Positions 33,230-42,336 of a DNA stretch of 64,000 bases are shown piece after piece; positions within the stretch are counted from its first letter, which is position 1; each line of letters begins with the position of its first letter. The stretch covers positions 32,624 through 96,623 of the forward strand of contig JBLGCB010000001.1 of NCBI GenBank assembly GCA_047617105.1, given 5' to 3'. The DNA comes from JABSOG01 sp047617105 (lineage in GTDB: Bacteria; Pseudomonadota; Gammaproteobacteria; Enterobacterales; Alteromonadaceae). A model generated the notes under the pieces. The model made no database searches. It was given only the letters and a program-made list of their open reading frames with translations, and was not told where the DNA came from. The position numbers were made by a program, and so were the translations under genes.

Positions 33230-36148
33230 TTAAAGAAAAATATCCTTAATTGGTTTCACCTTAACTTTACTACCATCAAGATTCAGTTTGTAATCTTGGA
33301 TAACCGTATCCTCGTCTAACAATTGCTGTGGTTTTTCGCTGTTATACTTTTGTCCTGAAGTTTGTTCGCTCACCAGGCGTTTTTTCATATCTTCGCCATC
33401 ACCGCTGACAAAAACATAATGAATATTGTCGGTTTGCAGGTTGTCTCGGATCACCCGGTTAATGTCGTCCAAGGTCAATTTGGCCAAGCCATCTCGAACA
33501 TAATTGACAAACTCATCGGTGCCATAGAAACGGCTGTCTAGCGCATAACCGAGTTGTCGATCCTGGCTCGCCACTAGCTGCGGCACAAAGTTTGCCAAGA
33601 AGTTACGAGTGCCTTCAAAGTCTTCTGCACTCATGCCGTCTTTGATCAGTTTATCCAACTCAAACATCGCTACCCGTGTGGCAAAATGGGCATCGTTATT
33701 GTTGCGCAGTGGACGTAACCACACCTGGAAAATCTGTGATGAACGACCAAGGTTCGCATCAGGTTTGGTCTGTCTGCTGCCACGAGGGTAATATTCAATA
33801 TAAGAATAATCACCATAGTTCATACCGCGAGTGGCACGAATACGACGATATAGATAACTGTTATGGCTGCGATGTTCACCGAAGTATGAACGAATCAACC
33901 ACAGCGCCACCCAGTCTTTATCACTGCGAATGGTGTCGATAGGAAAACCAAACGATACCGCGGTAGACGCCGCGTTTTTCTCGACGATGGTCACATGACG
34001 GCCACTAAGCTTCGGTGCCGGGGCAATGCTTAAGCGTGACTCGTCGCCTTGGGGCAGTTTAGCTAGGCCATTGATCAGCTGCTGCTTCACCGCTTTGGGC
34101 ATGTCACCGATTAAACCCAACGTCAATTTTGCCTGAGTAAACTGAGATTGGTAGAAATCACGGACATCTTGCAGGGTAATGCCTTCAATGTCTGAGATAT
34201 CCCCTGAGTTAAAGCTCTCATAAGAATGGCCTTGATACAAAGCCGAATACAGCACCTCTTTGCCCAACTCTTCGTCGTTCGACGATTTTATGTCACTTTT
34301 GATTGAATTAAGCAGCTGCGTTTTCAGTCGTTTAAAATCTTCTTCACGCCAGCCCGGATTGACCAGCTGATCCATCACTAGAGTCTGCCAAACAGCGGCA
34401 TTATCTCGGTGGATACGACCGCGAAATGAAATCATCTCTTTATCCACTTGCACGCCAAAACTACCTGCCACAGGATACAACGCCAGTTGAATCTCTTTAT
34501 AGCTGCGACTTTGCGAGCCACCTTGGGCAATCATTGCTGCGGTGAGTGCTGCGACACCTTTTTTGCCTTGTGGATCAGCCGCAGGGCCGGTGTGGAATAA
34601 CCAGTTAACATCGACCAGCGGTGAATCACTCGACTTATCAACAATGGCAAAGGTGGGTTTCGCCATACCTTGATCAGGTTTGATAAACGATGCGATGGTC
34701 AGCGGCTGATCAAAACTATCGAGTTTCGCCAGTGCAGACATCGACACTGTGGTGCTATTGGTGTCGATAAAATAACGGTTAGCGGCTTTTTTGATGTCTT
34801 TAACCTTGATCGAATCCATGGTGCGGTATAACTGGTTGATCAACTCAGGATCACGTTCAAAATGAACATAACGCGCCAAAGTACCAGCAATGGCCGCCGA
34901 ACTGTCAAGTTCGTTAACGAAGGCGTATTTAAGGTTGGATTTTAATTTTTCCAATTTTTGTGGCTCAGGCAATTCACTTCTGGCGCTGGCGAGGGTTTTG
35001 GCGATTTCTGCACGAACAAAGGGGATGTCCTCAACATTGTCGACTTTAGCCGCAATATAAAGCATATGGGGGTCTTTACGATCGGGCAAATAGGTGAAAA
35101 ATTCACTGGCTTTTTGGGTATCAACCACCAGTTTTTGATAAATATCAGAGGTATTAGAGAAATACAGCTCCGCTAATAAATCGACCGCAGGTTTGTCTTT
35201 TTTCTTGGGGTGAAATGCTGGACCATGAAAACCTTGTAGTATCCAGTGTCCTGGCATCCCGTCAAACTGAATATGTTTGTATTTGGCCACCGTTTGCTTG
35301 GGTTCTTTTTTAATATCGGCGACGTAGTCACCTTTTTGCCACTGGCCCCAGAACTCTTTTATCCACTTGAGGGTTTGTTTTGGGTCGACATCACCGGCAA
35401 TCACAATACTGACGTTTTGTGGTTTGTAGAAGCGGTCAAAAAAGGTTTTGGCATAAGCCATTTGATCAGGCATCGCGTCGATATCTTCGGCGAACCCCAT
35501 GGTACTGTGTTGATAAGTGTGCTTGGTAAACGCTTCTTGGCGCACAGCGGTCAATAACTTGCGAATGGGGTTGGCGGCATTTTTGAGGTATTCACCTTTG
35601 ACCGTCAACGCTTCGGTTTTAAATTGCGATTCGGTATAGACCAAATTCTGAAAGCGATCGGCTTCGAGCATCAGCATGGTTTTAAGATGCTCTTTAGAAA
35701 AAGCGGTGTAGTAATTGGTATAGTCGTCGGTGGTATAAGCACGATTATCCACCCCGGCATTTTTAAGAATTTGATCATACTTGTCTTGCGGATAATCTGG
35801 CGTGCCTTTAAACATCATATGCTCAAAGAAATGGGCAAAGCCAGTTTTGCCAGCTTCGACTTCGTTACGTGAACCCGTCGAGACTGGAATATTCATCGAC
35901 ACCACATCAGGGTAGTCGGTTTTAACAATAATCACTTTAAGCCCATTCGACAGTTCTTCCATCAAATAAGGCGTGGCGAATACTTTGGCGTTGCCGGTGC
36001 GTTCAGAATGGCGCTCAGAACTGCTGCGAGAGTCGCTGCGTGAGTCTGAACGTCGTTGGTTTGATTTATCATTGGTGTCAATCGCAATGACACAGCCCGA
36101 AAGGGCGATGCTGGCGGCAATCGCGCCGACAAGGAAAGTACGTTTCAT
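33230..36148 (-). CDS. M16 family zinc metallopeptidase lipoprotein (pitrilysin-like, two-repeat)
   Basis: This 972-residue protein has a lipoprotein signal ending LSGC (C19), a Ser/Arg-rich linker (about 30-52), then two M16 halves. The inverted zinc motif H106-F-F-E109-H110 lies in the first half with the downstream Glu in ALTVKGEYLKN. The second half is the catalytically inactive clamp domain typical of the family. It should degrade peptides in the periplasm, anchored to a membrane. The gene is monocistronic, converging with lysE. Confidence 0.9.
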   Translation of the reverse strand: MKRTFLVGAIAASIALSGCVIAIDTNDKSNQRRSDSRSDSRSSSERHSERTGNAKVFATPYLMEELSNGLKVIIVKTDYPDVVSMNIPVSTGSRNEVEAGKTGFAHFFEHMMFKGTPDYPQDKYDQILKNAGVDNRAYTTDDYTNYYTAFSKEHLKTMLMLEADRFQNLVYTESQFKTEALTVKGEYLKNAANPIRKLLTAVRQEAFTKHTYQHSTMGFAEDIDAMPDQMAYAKTFFDRFYKPQNVSIVIAGDVDPKQTLKWIKEFWGQWQKGDYVADIKKEPKQTVAKYKHIQFDGMPGHWILQGFHGPAFHPKKKDKPAVDLLAELYFSNTSDIYQKLVVDTQKASEFFTYLPDRKDPHMLYIAAKVDNVEDIPFVRAEIAKTLASARSELPEPQKLEKLKSNLKYAFVNELDSSAAIAGTLARYVHFERDPELINQLYRTMDSIKVKDIKKAANRYFIDTNSTTVSMSALAKLDSFDQPLTIASFIKPDQGMAKPTFAIVDKSSDSPLVDVNWLFHTGPAADPQGKKGVAALTAAMIAQGGSQSRSYKEIQLALYPVAGSFGVQVDKEMISFRGRIHRDNAAVWQTLVMDQLVNPGWREEDFKRLKTQLLNSIKSDIKSSNDEELGKEVLYSALYQGHSYESFNSGDISDIEGITLQDVRDFYQSQFTQAKLTLGLIGDMPKAVKQQLINGLAKLPQGDESRLSIAPAPKLSGRHVTIVEKNAASTAVSFGFPIDTIRSDKDWVALWLIRSYFGEHRSHNSYLYRRIRATRGMNYGDYSYIEYYPRGSRQTKPDANLGRSSQIFQVWLRPLRNNNDAHFATRVAMFELDKLIKDGMSAEDFEGTRNFLANFVPQLVASQDRQLGYALDSRFYGTDEFVNYVRDGLAKLTLDDINRVIRDNLQTDNIHYVFVSGDGEDMKKRLVSEQTSGQKYNSEKPQQLLDEDTVIQDYKLNLDGSKVKVKPIKDIFL

Positions 36149-36426
36149 GGGTTTCCCAATATAATGTGGTTAGTAATATCGTTATACGTCACAGGGTTTA
36201 TAACATGAAAGACGATGGTAATGAAGAGTAGCGAGATGGTTGTCTGAGTTGCTTGGTTTGAAGCTGGTGTTAAGTCGGTGCTAGGCCAGGTATTAGGCAG
36301 GTATTAGGCAAGTATTTGCACTGATGCGCTCGACGTAGCTTTAGTCTGAGGTGTGGTGACTGGTGAAGGCAACTGCGGCGCTGTAAACGTCCATCTGCCT
36401 GCCCTTCGATTGAAGTTGCGATGAGA

Positions 36427-36624
36427 TTAATCGTCGTCATCATCGTCATCAAATGAAATCGAGACCAATTTCAAGTTAAGCACCTGTTTTACTGCTTTCA
36501 CACATTGGCCACACTCGGTCCCAACATTGAGGCCGCGAGACAGACAACGCATGGTAGTAGAGCCTTCATCAACGGAATTATGAATGGCGTTATCAGTGAC
36601 ACCGTGACATATACATACGAACAT
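36427..36624 (-). CDS. bfd: Bacterioferritin-associated ferredoxin
   Basis: This 65-residue [2Fe-2S] protein starts at the ATG at 36624 (MFVCICHG); the longer frame upstream is not conserved-looking. The cysteine pattern C4-x-C6 ... C38-x2-C41 is that of Bfd, which reduces the mineral core of bacterioferritin to release iron. The C-terminus ends in seven aspartates, which is unusual for the family. No bfr gene is adjacent. Confidence 0.9.
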   Translation of the reverse strand: MFVCICHGVTDNAIHNSVDEGSTTMRCLSRGLNVGTECGQCVKAVKQVLNLKLVSISFDDDDDDD

Positions 36625-36986
36625 TAATACGTTTCCTGTGGTTACTTCAATGGCAACTTCTGGCTCAGTAATAGCTGAAACAATCTGCACAGATAATCTG
36701 TGTAAAAATCCAGCTTGCACACTTTTTATTTGCTCACTGAGCGTTTAACGAGTCAAAGCATAACATTTAAACGACTTAATGCTAAATCTAAATGTAAATA
36801 ATTCGCAATAAAGGTTATTTTGTTCGACTAAGCTAATACAAAATAAATACAGCTGCAAATTAAGTTTTATAGATGACGGTTTAAATGGCTGATGTAACGA
36901 TCAGTGTAGTTTAGTTTCCACTGAAAGTGTAAGTGCGACCAAATAAATTAAGCCCCTTGTAAGTTTTGCCAACTCACCGGCCAGGG
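36625..36986. other. Intergenic region upstream of bfd, no gene seen
   Basis: A/T-rich 362 bases between mutM and bfd. It should hold the bfd promoter. I see no clear Fur box, repeat or open frame worth reporting. Confidence 0.4.
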
Positions 36987-37799
36987 CTAACTTTGACAAT
37001 TGTTGCAATACACGGTAGACCGCTGACCCAGCTTGATTTCTGATAGAGGTTCTTCGCAGGTCACGCAAGGTAAACCTTTACGTCCGTAAACCATTAACTC
37101 TTGGGCAAAGTAACCGGGTTTGCCATCGGCCTGAGCAAAATCTTTAAGGGTTGTGCCGCCCTGCTCTATCGCTCTTTTCAGCGTGTTAATAATAATGGGT
37201 GCTAGCGTTTGATAGCGTTTTTTACTGACATTACCCGCCGCTCGTTTCGGGTCAATGCCCGCTTGAAACAAGGCTTCATTGGCATAGATATTACCCACAC
37301 CAACGACGATTTTATTCTCCATAATAAACTGTTTGATGCTAGATTTTTTATTGCGTGATAGCTCATACAAGTATTCGCCGCTGAAGATCTCATCAAAGGG
37401 CTCTGGGCCAAGGTTACCCAGTACGCGGTGTTGTGGCGCATTGATGTCTTGCCATAACAGCGAGCCAAAACGGCGGGGGTCGTTGTAGCGCAAAATCTTA
37501 TCATTGGCGAATTCGATATCAACGTGATCATGTTTTTGAATCGGGGTGTCTTTGTCTACCACACAGAGCTTGCCTGACATACCCAAGTGCAATATTGCCG
37601 TGCCCGCAGCGGATTTAATCAGCAAATACTTTGCTCTGCGCTCAACCTGCAACACGGTATGGCCAACGAGGTTCTGAATTTCATCGGGGATTGGCCAACG
37701 TAAGCGGCCATTACGGATGATGATTTGACGAACTTGCTGTTGTTTAATATGGGGTTCGATGCCCATTCGCGTCACTTCGACTTCTGGTAATTCTGGCAT
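36987..37799 (-). CDS. mutM: Formamidopyrimidine-DNA glycosylase (Fpg)
   Basis: This 270-residue base-excision repair enzyme removes 8-oxoguanine and formamidopyrimidines. The N-terminal PELPEVE provides the catalytic Pro1/Glu2 after Met removal. VGVGNIYANEALF is the helix-two-turn-helix region, and the C-terminal zinc finger CVTCEEPL ... YCNNCQ is complete. Length is normal for the family. Confidence 0.96.
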   Translation of the reverse strand: MPELPEVEVTRMGIEPHIKQQQVRQIIIRNGRLRWPIPDEIQNLVGHTVLQVERRAKYLLIKSAAGTAILHLGMSGKLCVVDKDTPIQKHDHVDIEFANDKILRYNDPRRFGSLLWQDINAPQHRVLGNLGPEPFDEIFSGEYLYELSRNKKSSIKQFIMENKIVVGVGNIYANEALFQAGIDPKRAAGNVSKKRYQTLAPIIINTLKRAIEQGGTTLKDFAQADGKPGYFAQELMVYGRKGLPCVTCEEPLSEIKLGQRSTVYCNNCQS

Positions 37800-37841
37800 A
37801 GGTCCTCTGGGGGTTTGGAATAGAAATTATTATGGAATGGC

Positions 37842-37922
37842 GTAGGATGGGTAGAGCGGAGCGAAACCCATCGTTTATCGTCAAATTCCGATGGGTTTCG
37901 CCTAAGGCTCTACCCATCCTAC
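37842..37922. repeat. Long palindromic REP-like repeat
   Basis: Two arms of about 32 bases (GTAGGATGGGTAGAGC...GCGAAACCCATCG, 37842-37873, and its near complement 37889-37922) flank a 15-base loop. It lies between mutM and the next gene, and its end touches that gene's stop codon at 37923. A degenerate relative is at 1278-1358. Confidence 0.8.
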
Positions 37923-38420
37923 TTAATTTTGCGCCAAAGGTTCGGGGATCAAGGTATTAATCAGGGATAGTGGTGCTTTTAACCAGCGTTGTTGTTGTTG
38001 ATCATGAATCCAAACATCTTCGAGTTCGGGGTAAAAAGCATAAACTGCCCCTTCATCTTTACCGGCCAGATGTGCAATCACATAATGCGCGGGCATTTTG
38101 CCTTTGGTCATCACTTTGGCTTCGTTGTCATCGACATGCCAATCGAGCTGTTGGTCTTGCCATGCGGTCATCACTTCATTGAGTTGCTGCACAGTCAAAT
38201 CAATTGGCGGATTACTGCGCCAGCCCTGCCCTATGCGCTCGATCGTGGTATTAGGGTACTCTAGGGTCAGCATCAAACTGTTTTCAGGCAGCAGCGACAC
38301 CTGAGTGTTTTGCGGCTCAGTGCTGTTAAACTTTTTGTGCATACCATTAAACACCATGATCATCAGCAGCATGGAGAAAATCAGCACATTGTTCCAGCCT
38401 TTTTTACTCAGACGGATCAT
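37923..38420 (-). CDS. Membrane-anchored protein of unknown function
   Basis: This 165-residue protein has a short basic N-terminus, one transmembrane helix (about residues 10-26, NVLIFSMLLMIMVFNGM) and a 135-residue domain expected outside the cytoplasm. Tryptophan-rich motifs are visible (GQGWRSNPP, TAWQDQQLDW, DVWIHDQQQQRWLKAP). I do not recognise the family. It lies between rpmBG and mutM on the same strand; a role with either is not implied by sequence. Confidence 0.75.
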   Translation of the reverse strand: MIRLSKKGWNNVLIFSMLLMIMVFNGMHKKFNSTEPQNTQVSLLPENSLMLTLEYPNTTIERIGQGWRSNPPIDLTVQQLNEVMTAWQDQQLDWHVDDNEAKVMTKGKMPAHYVIAHLAGKDEGAVYAFYPELEDVWIHDQQQQRWLKAPLSLINTLIPEPLAQN

Positions 38421-38633
38421 ATTGAATTGTCGGTTGGTTGACCATTGGCCGCTAATTTAACAGCTTTTCTGGGGGATGCATAGTTTTTGTCCACATCAGG
38501 AACGATATGATGATTTTTAGGCTGGAGGATCGCTTCGCTTGAGGTTGACCGTTGCCCTAAAGGTCTCTTTGTTCTAGATCTGCTTTTGCTTTTGACCTTC
38601 AGCAAGCTCGCTTGCATTACTTTTTTCAACGGA

Positions 38634-38665
38634 TAAAAAAACCGGCCAGAAGCCGGTTTTTTTGT
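38634..38665 (-). terminator. Rho-independent terminator after rpmG
   Basis: An A-run, then AACCGGC-CAGAA-GCCGGTT, then a T-run form a strong hairpin with T/A tracts on both sides, 16 or more bases past the rpmG stop. It should end the rpmB-rpmG transcript. Confidence 0.88.
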
Positions 38666-38680
38666 CTGTTGAAAAAAGCT

Positions 38681-38836
38681 TTACTTGATTTTAGCTTCTT
38701 TAAACATCACATGTTTACGAACCTTAGGATCGTACTTTTTGATTTCCATTTTGCCAGGCATAGTACGCTTATTTTTATCAGTAGTATAAAAATAACCGGT
38801 GCCAGCAGATGAAACTAAACGAATTTTATCACGCAT
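38681..38836 (-). CDS. rpmG: 50S ribosomal protein L33
   Basis: This 51-residue basic protein (MRDKIRLVSSAGTGYFYTTD, then KNKRTMPGKMEIKKYDPKVR) matches L33 of the large ribosomal subunit. It lacks the CxxC zinc pairs, so it is the C-minus form. It lies 12 bases after rpmB and shares its promoter. Confidence 0.97.
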   Translation of the reverse strand: MRDKIRLVSSAGTGYFYTTDKNKRTMPGKMEIKKYDPKVRKHVMFKEAKIK

Positions 38837-38848
38837 GGTCTAAATTCC

Positions 38849-39085
38849 TTATACTTTCTCGCCACGACGGCGCATATCTACTAATACTGTATCGATGCCT
38901 TTCTTGTCAATAATACGCATACCTTTAGTGGTAAGACGTAATTTGACGAAACGCTTTTCGCTTTCAACCCAAAAACGGTGGGTCTGTAGGTTTGGCAGGA
39001 AGCGGCGTCTGGTTGCGTTTTTCGCATGTGAGCGGTTATTACCAACCACTGGTCGCTTACCTGTCACTTGGCATACTCTTGACAT
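38849..39085 (-). CDS. rpmB: 50S ribosomal protein L28
   Basis: This 78-residue protein starts at the ATG at 39085 (MSRVCQVTGKRPVVGNNRSH); the open frame runs 16 codons further, but MSRVCQVTGK is the universal L28 start in this class. The core NATRRRFLPNLQTHRFWVES is clear. It is the first gene of the rpmB-rpmG operon. Confidence 0.97.
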   Translation of the reverse strand: MSRVCQVTGKRPVVGNNRSHAKNATRRRFLPNLQTHRFWVESEKRFVKLRLTTKGMRIIDKKGIDTVLVDMRRRGEKV

Positions 39086-39159
39086 TCTATTGTCTCCAAA
39101 TAACTTAAGTTGAAGCAACCCCTGCAATGGCATTGCTCTGAATTCTGTAAAGGGCGCAT

Positions 39160-39188
39160 TTTATACAAGAAATAGACCTAAAGATCAA
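39160..39188 (-). promoter_or_regulatory. Candidate sigma-70 promoter of rpmB-rpmG
   Basis: On the minus strand TTGATC (39188-39183) and TATAAA (39165-39160) are separated by 17 bases, four and five matches to the consensus boxes. Transcription would start near 39153, leaving a leader of about 68 bases before rpmB. The remaining bases up to radC (39189-39384) show no further feature. Confidence 0.55.
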
Positions 39189-39384
39189 CTAATACTTAAT
39201 ATGTTTGTTAGCGGCTTTACTGCGATCTTTGATCATTTGAATCAAATCCTGATATAAAAAGATTACTTATCAACAACTTACGATAATAAATTGGATTGTC
39301 AGTGATTTTTAGCATCACAAATAAATTTATCGCTATCAGGCCTTTAAGCCAAGCGGGAATAAATCCTCCGCCGACAATCCGCCA

Positions 39385-40056
39385 CTATATCAATCCCCGT
39401 TCAGCGAATGATACCACCTGATTACCGACAATAAAATGGTCCAACAACTTGACGTCAATCAGGTTTAATGCCTTTTTTAAACGGTCTGTCAACACGATAT
39501 CAGCGATACTCGGATCGGCATTTCCTGAGGGATGATTATGAGCAAAGATCACCGCCCCAGCTTTTTGGTCCAACACTTTTTTCAGCACCGTACGCGGATA
39601 AATGGTCGCGGCATCTAAGGTGCCGGTAAATAATGTTTCATATTTCATCACTCGATGTTGATTATCAAGATACACCACCGAAAACACTTCTTCGGACTCG
39701 TACATCAATTTACAGCGCAGAAATTCTTTCACCGATTCTGGTGAAGTCAACATATGAGTATATTGGGCTTGGGCAGTAAAATAACGTTGTGACATTTCAA
39801 TCACTGCCTGGAGCTGGACAAATTTGGCAGGTCCCAATCCTCTTTGGGCGCAAAAATCATCGTGTGGGGCGCTAAATAGCGCCCTTAGGCCGCCAAAATG
39901 ACGCAACAGCTGGCGCGCCAAATCAACCACATTGATGCCTCGAGCACCCGTGCGTAAAAAAATCGCCAGTAATTCGGCGTCAGATAATTGTCCGGCCCCT
40001 AGGGCTAACAACTTTTCTCGGGGCCTTTCTTGTTTTGGCCAATTTTTAATTTGCAT
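39385..40056 (-). CDS. radC: RadC family JAMM/MPN+ protein
   Basis: This 223-residue protein has an N-terminal UPF0758 helical part with a helix-hairpin-helix (QRGLGPAKFVQLQAVIEM) and a C-terminal JAMM metalloprotease-like domain with the metal motif HNHPSGNADPS. Despite its name a direct repair role is doubtful; the biochemical activity is unsettled. The gene is divergent from coaBC, as in many Gammaproteobacteria, with a MITE copy in between. Confidence 0.93.
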   Translation of the reverse strand: MQIKNWPKQERPREKLLALGAGQLSDAELLAIFLRTGARGINVVDLARQLLRHFGGLRALFSAPHDDFCAQRGLGPAKFVQLQAVIEMSQRYFTAQAQYTHMLTSPESVKEFLRCKLMYESEEVFSVVYLDNQHRVMKYETLFTGTLDAATIYPRTVLKKVLDQKAGAVIFAHNHPSGNADPSIADIVLTDRLKKALNLIDVKLLDHFIVGNQVVSFAERGLI

Positions 40057-40082
40057 AATATCTCTCCTTGGGTAGAACAGTT

Positions 40083-40222
40083 GTAACAGTCCAGCACACT
40101 CATCTTTCGCACCATAACGGCGTTATTGTCGTACTCAAACAGTTACATATTATTATATGCGCCTATTTTCCGTGCGACAATGCCTTGTTCTGAAGCGAAA
40201 TCTAAGCACGCTGAACAGTTAC
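40083..40222 (+). mobile_element. MITE-like repeat, copy A
   Basis: 140 bases from GTAACAGTCCAGC to GCTGAACAGTTAC, sharing the whole internal sequence with the copies at 44795 and 42196. It sits between the divergent radC and coaBC genes, 27 bases from the radC start. No target duplication is visible here, so it may be an old insertion. Confidence 0.75.
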
Positions 40223-40336
40223 GTTTTTCACTGTTTGCAAAATGCCAGCAAAAAGCATAAAACTCTTCGCTTGAATTTGCTATCTTATAAAACCATAACT
40301 CATAACCATATCAAAGCGTAGCAGCTGGGTGTCGAT

Positions 40337-41611
40337 TTGCTAACCAATCAGAATATTTTATTGGCCATCAGTGGCGGAATAGCCGCCTATAAATGTGCAG
40401 AATTAACCCGCCGCCTTAAAGAACGCGGGGCTAACGTCCGTGTGGTGATGACCACTGCCGCTAAGGCTTTTATCACGCCGCTGACGATGCAGGCGGTTTC
40501 AGGCAACCCAGTCAGTGATGATTTACTCGATCCGGCCGCAGAAGCCGCTATGGGACATATTGAGCTGGCCAAATGGGCAGACTTAATCGTCGTCGCCCCA
40601 GCCAGCGCCGATGTTATCGCCCGGATCACCGCCGGTATGGCCAACGACCTGCTCACCACTGTGATATTGGCCAGCGCCGCGCCACTGGCCATCGCACCAG
40701 CAATGAACCAACAAATGTATCATGCAGCAGCCACCACAGCTAACCTTGCCACGCTGGCAAAACGCCAGGTAAAAATTTGGGGACCCGCACAAGGCGAGCA
40801 AGCTTGCGGCGATATTGGCCCAGGCAGAATGCTGCAACCGATGGAACTGGTGGATTGTATTGAACAACATTTTACTAAAACGGCATCAACTCCAGCCAGC
40901 GATAGCTTAAAAGCGCTCACCATCACCATCACCGCAGGCCCCACCCGTGAAGCGCTCGACCCGGTTAGGTTTATTAGTAATCACAGCTCTGGCAAGATGG
41001 GTTATGCCATTGCCCAAGCTGCGGCCAGCATGGGTGCTACCGTGAACCTTATCAGCGGCAAAGTGAATCTTAAGACTCCAGAGTGCATTTCAGTCACCGA
41101 CGTTGACAGCGCCTTACAGATGCATCAGGCGGCATTGGCCTTGGCACCGAAGTCAGATATTTTTATTGCCTGTGCTGCGGTCGCAGATTATCGACCCGCC
41201 GACATTGCCAGTGAGAAAATCAAAAAGTCTGCCGATACCATGACCATCACCATGGTAAAAAACCCAGATATCGTCGCTGATGTCGCCGGGTTAAGCACCA
41301 ATAGGCCCTTTACCGTCGGTTTTGCCGCCGAAACCCAAAATGTCGAGGCGTATGCTACGGGTAAAATGCAACGCAAAAAACTCGATATGATTTGCGCCAA
41401 CAACGTCGCCACCACAGGCCAGGGATTTAACGCCGATGACAACGCTTTGTCGGTGTTCTGGCCAGAGGGCGAAAGCGTTAAATGCCATGAACTGCCGTTA
41501 GCCGACAAAACAGCACTGGCGCAATCATTGATCGCGCTAATTGCTGTTCGCTATCGCAACCAGCAAAATCAACCTTCAAATTCTTCAAAAAACCAGCGAA
41601 GTGACTCCTGA
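40337..41611 (+). CDS. coaBC: Bifunctional phosphopantothenoylcysteine decarboxylase / phosphopantothenate-cysteine ligase
   Basis: This 424-residue fusion catalyses two steps of coenzyme A synthesis. The N-terminal CoaC flavoprotein part shows LLAISGGIAAYKCAELTRRL, APAMNQQMY and the active-site cysteine loop ACGDIGPGRM. The CoaB part begins near TITAGPTREALDPVRFISNH and includes SSGKMGYAIA for nucleotide binding. The start is a TTG at 40337; no upstream ATG fits. The stop overlaps the slmA start (TGATG). Confidence 0.95.
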   Translation: MLTNQNILLAISGGIAAYKCAELTRRLKERGANVRVVMTTAAKAFITPLTMQAVSGNPVSDDLLDPAAEAAMGHIELAKWADLIVVAPASADVIARITAGMANDLLTTVILASAAPLAIAPAMNQQMYHAAATTANLATLAKRQVKIWGPAQGEQACGDIGPGRMLQPMELVDCIEQHFTKTASTPASDSLKALTITITAGPTREALDPVRFISNHSSGKMGYAIAQAAASMGATVNLISGKVNLKTPECISVTDVDSALQMHQAALALAPKSDIFIACAAVADYRPADIASEKIKKSADTMTITMVKNPDIVADVAGLSTNRPFTVGFAAETQNVEAYATGKMQRKKLDMICANNVATTGQGFNADDNALSVFWPEGESVKCHELPLADKTALAQSLIALIAVRYRNQQNQPSNSSKNQRSDS

Positions 41612-42216
41612 TGCCTGCTAAAAACCGCTCTAACCGCAAAGAACAAATACTGCAATGCCTGGCGATCATGCTCGAAAGCAATCCCGGCCAGCGCATCACC
41701 ACCGCCAAACTGGCGCAACAGGTGGGGGTATCCGAAGCGGCGTTATATCGTCATTTTCCCAGTAAAACTCGGATGTTTGAGGGATTAATCGACTTTATTG
41801 AAGATTCTTTGCTGACCCGAATCAATTTGATCATCGACAAAGAAAAACTGGTGGTGCCACGGGTAGAGAATATTCTCGCGCTGCTGCTGGGGTTTTCCGA
41901 ACGCAATCCCGGTATCAGCCGTATATTGACGGGTGATGCCCTACTCGGTGAACAAGACCGCTTAAGAGAGCGCATTAGTAATTTATACGACAAACTCGAA
42001 ACTCAGTTAAAGCAGGTATTGCGAGAATGTAAATTACGTGAGGGTAAAGATCTTGGCATCGACGAAGGGTTGTTAGCCAATATCCTGCTAAGTTACGCCG
42101 AAGGTCGGATCAATCAATTTGTTCGTTCAGACTTTAAACGCCTGCCCAGCGAAGATTTTGCCAGCCAATGGGCGTTGTTTAGACAGAGTTGGTTCGTACC
42201 TGTTCCGCGTGCTTAG
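41611..42216 (+). CDS. slmA: Nucleoid occlusion factor SlmA (TetR family)
   Basis: This 201-residue TetR-type protein binds DNA sites spread over the chromosome and inhibits FtsZ assembly over the nucleoid. Helix-turn-helix: ITTAKLAQQVGVSEAALYRH, then FPSKTRMFEGLIDFIEDSL. The coaBC-slmA order is typical. The last six codons (VPVPRA) and the TAG stop are supplied by the end of the MITE-like element beginning at 42196. Without that insertion the gene would stop after LFRQSWF. Confidence 0.95.
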   Translation: MPAKNRSNRKEQILQCLAIMLESNPGQRITTAKLAQQVGVSEAALYRHFPSKTRMFEGLIDFIEDSLLTRINLIIDKEKLVVPRVENILALLLGFSERNPGISRILTGDALLGEQDRLRERISNLYDKLETQLKQVLRECKLREGKDLGIDEGLLANILLSYAEGRINQFVRSDFKRLPSEDFASQWALFRQSWFVPVPRA

Positions 42217-42336
42217 ATTTCGCTTCAGAACAAGGCATTTTCGCACGGAAAATAGGCGCATATAGGTCATATGTAACTGTTTGAGTACGAAAATAACGCC
42301 GTTATGGTGCGAAAGATAAGTGCGCTGAATAGTTAC
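42196..42336 (-). mobile_element. MITE-like repeat, copy B, between convergent slmA and zapE
   Basis: 141 bases in inverse orientation to copy A. It is flanked by GTTGGTTC (42188-42195) and GTTGGTTT (42337-42344), a 7/8 match that looks like an 8-bp target duplication. Its left end carries the slmA stop codon (42214-42216) and its right end (GTTAC, minus strand GTAAC) carries the zapE stop (42333-42335). Confidence 0.85.

Noticed and set aside
36270..36452. ORF of 60 codons next to bfd, with a small tandem repeat (AGGTATTAGGC) at 36288-36310
   Set aside because: Overlaps the bfd 3' end, has no ribosome site, and its composition is not protein-like; the repeat is only two units.
38417..38629. 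Minus-strand ORF of 70 codons whose stop overlaps the start of the 37923 gene (ATGA)
   Set aside because: It begins immediately after the strong rpmG terminator with no promoter or ribosome site, and the Lys/Arg/Ser-rich product looks like translated intergenic sequence.
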